A DNA stretch of 64,000 bases from Calamus simplicifolius (Eukaryota > Streptophyta > Magnoliopsida > Arecales > Arecaceae). How positions within the stretch are numbered: the stretch's first letter is position 1; every line of letters starts with the position of its first letter. The translations under genes were made by a program, and so were the position numbers. The notes beneath the pieces are model-generated. The model saw nothing but the letters and a program-made list of their open reading frames with translations, had not been told where the DNA came from and ran no database searches. The stretch spans positions 208,077-272,076 of the forward strand of contig UESW01003829.1 of NCBI GenBank assembly GCA_900491605.1, written 5' to 3'. Of the stretch, positions 54,873-64,000 are shown in pieces.

Positions 54873-54890
54873 TGGCGCCGTTGCCGGGGA
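54873..54890 (+). promoter_or_regulatory. Primer-binding site, tRNA-Asp type
   Basis: TGGCGCCGTTGCCGGGGA, the known Athila PBS complementary to the 3' end of tRNA-Asp. Confidence 0.88.
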
Positions 54891-55857
54891 CTTAAGTGTG
54901 TTATTTTGAAAAAAAAAATTTAAAAAAAAAATAAAAAATAATAAAAAAATAAAAAAAAAATATATAAAAAATTAGATTAATTTTCTCTTAATTTTTGAAT
55001 AGTTATTATCTCTTTATTTTTTTTCTTTAATTGTTAGAATTTCTTATTTCCTTTTTAACATAAAAATTATAAATATAAATATAAAATATAAAAATAAAAT
55101 AATTATTTTATTTTATGCTTAGATTGACTTAGGTGGATTTATTTTCTGCAAAACTCAAAATTCTTCCATTGACATCTCATAATTTATTAGGAAATTAGAA
55201 ACTAATCACAAAAATCTTTAAAAAAAAAAGTAATTAGATTAATTTTGTTTGATAATTTCAAGAGTTGGACATCTGTTTGTTGCATAGCATTATCATAATT
55301 AACTTTAAGGGCACAAACCCCTAATCAAGATAAGGTGGGGATTTCATCACCCTTCCTTGGCCCACAAACCACATCCTTCATTCTGCATTAACCCAAACCT
55401 TTAATTCTAAAATTAATTAGACATCAGCCCCTAAGGAACTCGAGCTCAATAGGACAAGGCACCCAAAAGAGTTGGACCGGGTCGAGATTGACTGCTTAAC
55501 TGGTGTCTAGAAAAGGAAAGGAAAGTGGTTACTTAATTGGTTCCGTTCGCTTACCTAGTAGGCAACGGGGGGACCCCCACTAACCTTATCCTCAACTGGC
55601 TAGTTGATCAGCTAATTTTTGACTTGGAGGGCTCCAAGGCGGTCTTGGAAGTTAGGAGCTGTCTAGATCTAGGGTAACCTAGAATAGAGAGTCTAATCTT
55701 TGCTAACTTGATTGCTAAGAATTATTAAACCCTAATTATTCATTGCTCTTAGTTTTAGAATCTTTTAGGATATTTTTTTTGAATCTCCTTCTTTTTCTTT
55801 TATTATAAATAAATAAATAAATAAGAATTGTTTGCTTTAGAGTCATTGGTAGGGTGT
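54891..55857 (+). other. Athila leader (5' untranslated region)
   Basis: Very A/T-rich with A-rich runs (54,907-54,975). No ORF before the gag ATG at 55,858. Confidence 0.7.
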
Positions 55858-57640
55858 ATGCTTGGTCGCCGATCGTTGCAACCCAACCTTATACCCTTAG
55901 ATCCTGAGATAGAAAGAACTATTAGAGCAAACAGACCTAGAATTATGGATCCTAATAACGAAAATAATCAACCAAGACAGTTGAAAGAGTATTTCACTCC
56001 TTCAAGGTATACCTACTCTCCCTGCATTCAAGTGCCTCCAGTAGAGGCTGCCCAATATGAAATTAAGTCAAGTGTAATCCAAATGTTACCATCTTTCTAT
56101 GGACTTACAAATGAGGATCCCTACAAACACTTAGATGAATTCTTGAAAATTTGCTCAACTGTCAAGATTCAAAATTTCTCCGATGATGCACTTAGGCTTA
56201 AGTTATTCCCTTTTTCCCTAAAAGATAAAGCCAAGTATTGGTTAAATTCATTAGACACGGTTATAATTTCAACTTGGGATCATCTTCAGAGAGAATTTCT
56301 TAAGAAATATTTTCCTATAGGAAAAACAAATCAAATTAGAAAAGCCATAACAAGTTTTTCCCAGATAGATGGAGAAATGTTCCATGAGACATGGGAGAGA
56401 TTCAAAGAACTAATTAGAAAATGTCCACATCATGCTATACCCAAATGGCAACTGGTTCAGTGCTTTTATGATGGTTTATCAGAAAAGTATAGGCAAATGG
56501 TTGATGCTTCGTGTGGTGGGACATTTATGTTAAAAAATGAACATGAGGCTTGGCAACTCTTTGAGACATTGAGTGAGAATTCACTACATCATATGTCAGT
56601 TGCTCGTCGAGACCCTCCCGTAGAACCTAAAAGAGGTGGAATATATGAAATAGTCATTCTACAGATATCTATACTAAGGTAGATGAATTATCCCATAAAC
56701 TTGATCGGATTCTACAAGTTGGAAACATCTCTTCCCCATCTACTCAATTACATGAGGTCTGTATAATTTGTTCGAGTCCAACCCATTCTGTAGGTGAATG
56801 TCCAGCTGCATACCAATTTCCTGACCTTGTTCAAGAGCAAGCCCACCAAGCCCAAACCCGATTAGCTCCTAGAACAGGAAATGATCCATTTTCAAATACT
56901 TACAATCCTGGTTGGCGAAATCACCCAAATTTTTCTTGGAAACCTCAACCTGTAGTCAATTCATCGATCAGACCTAATTACCAAGAAACCAATTTTAGAA
57001 GCATGCCATATTCACAATATCCAAACATCCCACAACCTCCACCGAATAATCAGCCTACTTTTGAAGACAAAGTGTTACAAGCATTGAAAGGGCTAGAAAT
57101 GAATACTCAAATCCTTCACTCCCACACACAATCTATTGCAAAACTAGAAACTCAGATAGGTCAATTAGCCACAGCATTCAGTAGAAGGGAGGAGGGTAAG
57201 TTACCTAGTCAGCCTATCGATAACCCAAAAGGACAATTCATGGCTGAAGGTTCCAATAGTCCTGACAAATTCCCAGAACATGCTAAATCAGTCATGACTC
57301 TCAGAAGTGGAAAAGCATTAAACCCACCTGAACCAACCCAGAAATTAGAAGTGGCTAAACCAGAAGAGAGAAGAAATGAAAAAGAAAAGGAATTCAATGA
57401 TCAAGCAATCATACCTAAAGCCCCATTCCCTAGTGCTTTAGAATCTCCTTTGCCTTCAGATAAGAAGAATATAAAAATGAATGAGATGCTTGAGTTATTT
57501 AAGCAAGTGCAAATAAACTTACCTCTTCTCGATGCTATCAAGCAAGTTCCAGCTTATGCCAAATTTTTGAAGGATCTATGCACACAAAAACGGAAAGCCA
57601 AGATACAAATTCCAAAAAAGATACATTTGACTGAGCAAGT
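55858..57640 (+). pseudogene. Athila gag
   Basis: The ATG at 55,858 starts MLGRRSLQPN; a longer frame from 55,828 would need a TTG start. The gag domain shows YGLTNEDPYKHLDEFLKIC, LKDKAKYWLNSL, WDHLQREFLKKYFP and CFYDGLS. A knuckle-like CIICSSPTHSVGECP follows near 56,758. A Pro/Asn-rich stretch leads to the conserved QLATAFSRREEGKLPSQP region and MTLRSGK. A single-base loss near 56,650 shifts the frame; otherwise there are no internal stops. Confidence 0.9.
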
Positions 57641-59158
57641 CAGCTCAGTTGTTCAGCAAATAACCCCACCCAAATTAAAAGATCCTGGTACCCCGATTAT
57701 ATCGTGTGTCATAGGAAACTTCACAATCAAGAAAGCATTATTAGATTTGGGTGCGAGTGTAAACCTTCTTCCAAGTTCAGTATATGAGTTATTCGGGTTT
57801 GGAGAGTTAAAACCCACTACAGTAACACTACAATTGGCAGATAGATCAATCAAAGAACCTCGTGGAATATTGGAAGATGTGTTAGTAAAGGTGGATGAAT
57901 TTTATTTTCCTGTCGACTTCCTTGTGTTAGATATGGAATCTAGCGGTAATCCTAACCAAATTCCCATCATCCTTGGAAGACCTTTTCTAGCTACTGCTAA
58001 TGCATGCATAAATTGTAGAATAGGTGTGATGGATGTATCTTTTGGAAACAAGAAGATGAGATTAAATATTTTTAATGCTTCCCAAGGACCACCTGTGTAT
58101 GATTTAAATGAAGTAAATATGATAGCGGAAGTAGTAGATAAGAAATTCCAAAGTTTGATTGATTCAGATCCTTTACAAACATGTCTTACACATTTTGGAA
58201 TAGATGACTTTGATATTGATGAGTATACCAAAGAAATAAACATGTTATTAGAACCACCTAAGTTTGACACCATCCCGCCATGGACTATAAAATATGAACC
58301 ACTTCCAACTAAACCAAGTCCTTTAATACCATCCTTGGAAGAACCACCCCAACTAGAATTGAAACCTCTTCCAGATAACTTAAAATATTCATTCCTTGGA
58401 CCCAATGATACCCTTCCAGTAATCATTGCATCTACCCTAACCTCTGAGCAAGAAGATAAATTGGTAGATGTACTTAAAGATCATAAAGAGGCAATTGGGT
58501 GGACAATAGTTGATATTAAGGGAATTGACCCTTCCGTTTGCATGCACCATATTCATAGTGAAATTGAAGCCAAACCACATAGAGACTTGCAACGAAGGCT
58601 AAATCCAAACATGAGGGATGTTGTTAAGAAAGAGGTAGTAAAATGGCTTGATGCTGGTATTATTTATCCAATTTCAGATAGCCAATGGGTCAGTCCAATC
58701 CAAGTAGTACCTAAAAAATCGGGTATTACTGTGATTAAAAATGAAAAGGGTGAATCAATTCCTACTCGCACATCAACTAGTTGGAGAGTGTGTATAGACT
58801 ATCGAAAATTGAATGCCGTGACTAGGAAAGACCACTTTCCTTTGCCTTTTATTGATCAAATTCTAGAACGGCTAGCGGGACAAAGTTTCTTTTGTTTCTT
58901 AGATGGATATTCAGGATACAATCAAGTCCCAGTATTTCCTGCTGATCAAGAAAGACCACATTCACTTGTCCCTTTGGAACATTTGCCTTTAGACGTATGC
59001 CGTTTGGTCTTTGTAATGCACCAGCCACATTTCAACGATGTATGATGGCCATATTTTCTGATATGATTGGTCAATTTTTGGAAATATTTATGGATGATTT
59101 TTCAGTCTTTGGTGCATCATTTGATAGCTGCCTCGAGAACTTAACTAAGGTACTAAAA
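57641..59158 (+). pseudogene. Athila protease and reverse transcriptase, first copy
   Basis: The protease has LLDLGASVNLLPSSVYE (about 57,740-57,790; Athila uses DLG rather than DTG). The RT has WVSPIQVVPKK, WRVCIDYRKLN, FLDGYSGYNQV and a FMDDFSVFG box (about 59,090). One base is lost near 58,950, so the frame from 57,003 ends at 59,045 and the FMDDF box is in another frame. Coding is interrupted after 59,158 by an inverted fragment and then a direct duplicate. Confidence 0.9.
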
Positions 59159-59350
59159 TCTTTGATGAAACGTCTATAAAAACCAGCATGACCAAGGAAA
59201 GATCGTACTTGTTTAACTGAGGTTGGGGGTGATAGATTTGAGATCAATTCAACCTTGGCTTTATCAACCTCAATACCTCTCTCTGAAACAATGTGTCCAA
59301 GCACAATTCCCTCACGAACCATAAAATGGCTCTTCTCCCAACTTAGGACT
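59156..59350 (-). repeat. 195-bp inverted copy of RT sequence (from 60,555-60,749)
   Basis: The minus strand of this segment reads the RT part with SHFMVREGIVLGHIVSERGI and FLGHAGFYRRFIKD, which occurs in normal orientation at 60,555-60,749. It sits exactly between the two direct copies of the RT block. The left junction overlaps an AAA shared with the first copy. Confidence 0.9.
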
Positions 59351-59351
59351 A

Positions 59352-60534
59352 GGAAGACCTTTTCTAGCTACTGCTAATGCATGCATAAATTGTAGAACAG
59401 GTGTGATGGATGTATCTTTGGAAACAAAAAGATGAGATTAAATATTTTTAATGCTTCCCAAGGACCACCTGTGTATGATTTAAATGAAGTAAATATGATA
59501 GAGGAAGTAGTAGATAAGAAATTCCAAAGTTTGATTGATTCAGATCCTTTACAAACATGTCTTACACATTTTGGAATAGATGACTTTGATATTGATGAGT
59601 ATACCAAAGAAATAAACATGTTATTAGAACCACCTAAGTTTGACACCATCCCGCCATGGACTATAAAATATGAACCACTTCCAACTAAACCAAGTCCTTT
59701 AATATCATCCTTGGAAGAACCACCCCAACTAGAATTGAAACCTCTTCCAGATAACTTAAAATATTCATTCCTTGGACCCAATGATACCCTTCCAGTAATC
59801 ATTGCATCTACCCTAACCTCTGAGCAAGAAGATAAATTGGTAGATGTACTTAAAGATCATAAAGAGGCAATTGGGTGGACAATAGATGATATTAAGGGAA
59901 TTGACCCTTTCGTTTGCATGCACCATATTCATAGTGAAATTGAAGCCAAACCACATAGAGACTTGCAACGAAGGCTAAATCCAAACATGAGGGATGTTGT
60001 TAAGAAAGAGGTAGTAAAATGGCTTGATGCTGGTATTATTTATCCAATTTCAGATAGCCAATGGGTCAGTCCAATCCAAGTAGTACCTAAAAAATCGGGT
60101 ATTACTGTGATTAAAAATGAAAAGGGTGAATCAATTCCTACTCGCACATCAACTAGTTGGAGAGTGTGTATAGATTATCGAAAATTGAATGCCGTGACTA
60201 GGAAAGACCACTTTCCTTTGCCTTTTATTGATCAAATTCTAGAACGGCTAGCGGGACAAAGTTTCTTTTGTTTCTTAGATGGATATTCAGGATACAATCA
60301 AGTCCCAGTATTTCCTGCTGATCAAGAAAAGACCACATTCACTTGTCCCTTTGGAACATTTGCCTTTAGACGTATGCCGTTTGGTCTTTGTAATGCACCA
60401 GCCACATTTCAACGATGTATGATGGCCATATTTTCTGATATGATTGGTCAATTTTTGGAATATTTATGGATGATTTTTCAGTCTTTGGTGCATCATTTGA
60501 TAGCTGCCTCGAGAACTTGACTAAGGTACTAAAA
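59352..60534 (+). pseudogene. Athila protease end and reverse transcriptase, duplicated block (second copy)
   Basis: This repeats 57,975-59,158 with only about ten substitutions and three 1-bp length differences. It starts at GGAAGACC in the protease and runs to LTKVLK in RT. This copy is open through RRMPFGLCNAPATFQ but loses one base before the MDD box (about 60,460). Another base is lost near 59,418. The lesions differ from those of the first copy, and it is this copy that connects to the downstream RT. Confidence 0.92.
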
Positions 60535-61335
60535 CGATGTATGGAAATGAATTTAGTCCTAAGTTGGGAGAAGAGCCATTTTATGGTTCGTGAGGGAATT
60601 GTGCTTGGACACATTGTTTCAGAGAGAGGTATTGAGGTTGATAAAGCCAAGGTTGAATTGATCTCAAATCTACCACCCCCAACCTCAGTTAAACAAGTAC
60701 GATCTTTCCTTGGTCATGCTGGTTTTTATAGACGTTTCATCAAAGATTTCAGTAAAATTTCTCGACCATTGTGTAATTTGTTGACCAAGGATAGTTCTTT
60801 TAATTTTGATAAAGATTGTCTAACAGCCTATAACATCCTTCGAACTGCTTTGACCACTGCACCAATTATCAAGCCCCCAGATTGGACCATACCTTTCGAA
60901 TCATGTGTGATGCTTCTGATTATGCTGTAGGGGCAGTTCTAGGACAGAAACTCAATCGAGAACCCCATGTAATTTATTATGCTAGCAAAACTCTTTCAGA
61001 TGCACAAATGAACTATACTACCACTGAAAAAGAATTACTAGCAGTTGTGTTTGCCCTAGAAAAGTTTAGATCATATCTGTTAGGGTCTAAAGTTTTAGTT
61101 TATTCAGATCATGCAGCGTTGAGGCATCTTATATCAAAAAAGGATACAAAACCCAGACTAATTAGATGGATCCTCTACTACAAGAATTTGATCTAGAAAT
61201 CTTAGATAAGAAAGGTTCTGAAAATATGGTAGCAGATCATATCTCTAGGATCTCAGTGGAATACAATAAAGAAATAATCAGAGATAAGTTTCCTGATGAG
61301 CAATTATTCTCAATTTCCATAGCAGTCTTCCCTGG
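60535..61335 (+). pseudogene. Athila RT C-terminus and RNase H
   Basis: SHFMVREGIVLGHIVSERGI and FLGHAGFYRRFIKD (RT thumb), then RNase H with MCDASDYAVGAVLGQ, YTTTEKELLAVVFALEKFR, YSDHAALRHL and the linker ending ENMVADHISR. One-base losses near 60,900 and 61,175 change frame. The catalytic residues of RNase H (D in CDAS, E in TEKE, D in SDH) are present. Confidence 0.9.
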
Positions 61336-62626
61336 TTTGCCCACATTGTGAATTATTTGGCAACAGGAAAAGTACCTTCCCACTGGACAAAACAAGAAAA
61401 AGATAGATTTTTCTCACAAATCAAATATTACTTTTGGGAAGACCCTGAATTATTTAAGTACTGTTCAGATCAGGTGATTAGGCGATGTGTTCCCGAAAGT
61501 GAATTCAAAAGTATACTTAACTTCTGTCATTCTCTTGCCTGTGGAGGACATTTTAGTGGAAAGAAAACTGCAGCAAAGGTACTACAAAGTGGGTTTTATT
61601 GGCCAACTCTTTTTAAAGATGCACATGAATTTAGCCGTAATTGTCTCCAATGTCAACAAACAGGAAATATATCTCGAAAAGACATGATGCCCCTAAACCC
61701 TATCTTGGTTGTAGAAATTTTTGATGTATGGGGTATTGATTTTATGGGCCCATTTCCTTCCTCTTTTGGATTCGAATACATTCTAGTGGCAGTTGATTAT
61801 GTGTCAAAATGGATTGAAGCCATGGCAACTCGAACCAATGATCATAAAGTTGTAATCAAGTTTATTCAGCATAATATCCTTAGTCGTTTTGGATGCCCAA
61901 GGGCTATAATTAGTGATGGGGGTACACATTTCACGAATAGACACTTTGAAGCATTAATGAATAAATATGGAATTACTCATAAGGTAGCTACACCTTATCA
62001 TCCCCAAACTAGTGGCCAAGTTGAAATATCAAATAGAGAAATTAAAATATCCTTGAGAAAACAGTGAGACCTGATAGGAAAGATTGGTCAGAACGTTTGG
62101 ATGATGCATTATGGGCTTATCGTACTGCATTTAAAACTCCCATAGGAATGTCTCCTTATAGGCTCGTATTTGGAAAAGCCTGCCATTTACCTGTAGAATT
62201 AGAACACCGTGCATTTTGGGCTATCAAGCAATTTAATTATGATATGAAAAATGCAGGTGTCAATAGAAAACTTCAATTGAATGAGTTAGAAGAGCTACGA
62301 AATGAGGCATATGAGAGCTCAAAAATTTATAAAGAACGAACCAAAGCATATCATGACAAATTTATTAGTAGAAAAATTTTTGAACCAAATCAAAAAGTAT
62401 GGCTTTACAATTCAAGATTACACCTTTTCCCTGGAAAACTTCGTTCACGATGGAATGGACCTTTTATAGTAACTCAAGTATTTCCCATGGAGCTGTAGAG
62501 CTTAAAGACCCTAAGCAAGGAAATACATTCAAAGTAAATGGCCAACGTTTGAAACCATATATAGAAGAAATTAATGATGGAGAAATTGTTGAATCAATTG
62601 ATCTTGTGAACCCAACACTATCATAA
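61336..62626 (+). pseudogene. Athila integrase
   Basis: Zinc-binding region FCHSLACGGHFSG...NCLQCQQ, then the core with D in GIDFMGPFPSS, D in ISDGGTHF and E in SGQVEISNRE, all in one frame (61,348-62,067). The C-terminal part continues in 62,064-62,498 (ALWAYRTAFKTPIGMSPYRL, RSRWNGPFIV) and 62,500-62,626 (FKVNGQRLKPY). Frame changes near 61,335, 62,045 and 62,490 are single-base losses; no nonsense substitution is seen. Confidence 0.92.
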
Positions 62627-62992
62627 TAAGTAGCACAGTCTGGCTGAAGACTTTAAACTTAGCGCTCTTGGGAGGCAACCCAGTTTATTAGTTATTTTTA
62701 ACTTTCTTTTCTTTTAGTGTGTTCTTTTAGTATGACCAGAGAAGAGCAACAGAAGCAGATTGAAAGAAGATGGCAACAATGAAACTTCCAACCTTCAAAT
62801 ACTCTACCAGGTAGTATCTTTCCTTGAAATTATTATTATTATTTTTTCTTCCATTAGGGACAATGGAAATTAAGTTGGGGGGAGAGGAGGAAAAAGAAAA
62901 TAAATCCTCGAGTAAAACTATAATCAGATGTGTACCAAATTCTGTCTCAATTTGAAGTTAATCAAGCAGTCTATTAATGAATTAATGGTTAG

Positions 62993-63025
<33 letters not shown>

Positions 63026-63599
63026 TGAAATACGAGGAATAAATTATTAAGTAAACCTAATAAAAGGTAGGGTTTAGCCCAGAATAATTTTTAGAATAAT
63101 TTCAGACCCTTCTGACCACTGATCTTAATAGTACAATCTACTTAATAAGGGTATGGGTGAAAATGTTATTCAAAAAAAAAAAAATCTCTCTTAAAGTTAA
63201 TAGATTAGGTTCTTAGCATTTTTCACTGAGTAACCGGGCCCCGTCACCTAAGAAAGTGATGTTGTTCGCGTAAAAAGGTGGGAATGTAAAAGAACCTAAG
63301 TAAAGTCAGTCCTACCTAAAGCCTTTTTAACTCGAGTAAGTAAGTCTGAGGGGTGTTTTACACCTAATGCCCTAAAACCAACTGGTTTGGGAGCCATTGG
63401 CCTAAAGCTCGCTACAAGGGTTAATTAGAAAGCAAGGGGTTAGGACATTGCACTGACTTTACATATAAATAAATAAATAAATAATCCAAAGTACAAAAGA
63501 CATTACACCCAACCCAAATTAAGTTAGAAGACTTAATCAGAGAAGTGGAAAGTTGGTGAAGAAAGACTTCTATAAATTCTTATGGACTACACTTTATCA

Positions 63600-63643
<44 letters not shown>

Positions 63644-63734
63644 ATAAGATAACTATCAATTCTTGGACTAGCTTGGTACATATTTCTAAATTTATTATTT
63701 GCTCGAGGACGAGTAAGATTCAAGTTGGGGGGAG
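62627..63734 (+). other. Athila 3' non-coding region (no env-like ORF)
   Basis: No gene. It holds an ATT trinucleotide run (about 62,992-63,025), a 40-base poly(A) tract (63,602-63,641), an AAAT run near 63,467 and a PPT-like AAGTTGGGGGGAG at about 62,871. Many Athila elements have an env-like gene here; this one has none. Confidence 0.75.
63721..63734 (+). promoter_or_regulatory. Polypurine tract of the Athila element
   Basis: CAAGTTGGGGGGAG immediately before the 3' LTR TGATAAACG. Confidence 0.8.
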
Positions 63735-64000
63735 TGATAAACGCATAAATAATTATCATTAAACCTATTAATTAATAATTTAACGTACCTATTTTTATTT
63801 AATATTTTATATAATATTTTTGATAAAACCTTATCAAGTTTAAAGAGCTCGATTTTAGGGATTTAATGACGCAAACGGCACCCAAATCGGATTTAAGATG
63901 AGCTCGGAATTGATTTTATAAGGATTTAGCACGGATTTTAAAGCGAAGTCGGCAAACCAAGTGCCGACTTCATCGTTATCTTTCCTCTGTTTCCGCCGAT
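63735..64000 (+). repeat. 3' LTR of the Athila element (first 266 bp)
   Basis: It matches 53,706 onward with a few substitutions and small indels (for example an extra ATTTTAAT in the 5' LTR near 53,770, and changes around the segment after TTCATCGTT). The rest is outside the window. Confidence 0.92.

Larger units (their letters stand above)
53706..64000 (+). mobile_element. Athila-lineage Ty3/gypsy retrotransposon (right end outside window)
   Basis: 5' LTR 53,706-54,866; tRNA-Asp-type PBS; gag; protease; RT; RNase H; integrase; a 1.1-kb non-coding 3' region; PPT; and the start of the 3' LTR at 63,735. The DLGASVNLLP protease, the FMDDFS RT box and the PBS are Athila features. LTRs are nearly identical over the shared 266 bp, so insertion is recent. 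The element would be about 11.2 kb. It sits in the minisatellite; the left flank is ATCGC. Confidence 0.95.

Noticed and set aside
62627..63734. env-like ORF expected in some Athila elements
   Set aside because: No frame longer than a few dozen codons; the region is low-complexity.

Overview
The window looks like repeat-dense nuclear DNA of a flowering plant. Everything recognisable is a plant-type transposable element: Ty3/gypsy LTR retrotransposons of the Tat and Athila lineages, solo LTRs, and CACTA (En/Spm) DNA transposons. I found no confident intact host gene, no tRNA or rRNA gene and no CRISPR-like array. A monocot is plausible but not provable from the sequence.

Layout. (1) 1-12,858: a Tat-lineage element on the minus strand, cut by the left window edge. 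(2) 12,859-20,245: intergenic DNA with the right part of a decayed CACTA element (about 13,480-16,139), then AT-rich tandem repeats and a gene-like but unassigned stretch. (3) 20,246-38,224: a complete 18-kb Tat element of the same family on the minus strand, with both LTRs and a near-perfect target duplication. A 1.7-kb solo-LTR-like insertion (33,350-35,060) splits its protease. (4) 38,225-46,722: intron-like or intergenic DNA, then several CACTA termini and a decayed CACTA gene with a coiled coil, a Tnp1-like domain and a Ulp1-like cysteine protease. (5) 46,723-49,638: a 2.9-kb solo LTR (probably Tekay/Del type) with a perfect 5-bp duplication. (6) 50,402-53,705: another CACTA end leading into a 2.4-kb GATC-rich minisatellite. 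(7) 53,706-64,000: a young Athila element on the plus strand, inserted in that minisatellite and running off the right edge.

The most interesting system is the Tat family. Its gag-protease-RT-RNase H-second RNase H-integrase genes run on one strand. The 7-8 kb between integrase and the 3' LTR carries a cassette on the opposite strand. It holds a four-exon gene of about 939 codons (a putative 'gypsy-type transposon' domain plus long coiled coils), two paralogous 103-104-residue mini-genes each with its own TTTAAATA box at fixed spacing, and a third TATA-to-AATAAA unit. A 56-bp tandem array follows. Both copies keep the same order.

The two kinds of element are broken differently. The Tat copies mainly carry stop codons of the kind expected from C-to-T decay. 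The Athila copy has nearly identical LTRs and almost only single-base deletions, plus a duplication-inversion in RT, so sequencing or assembly error has to be considered there.
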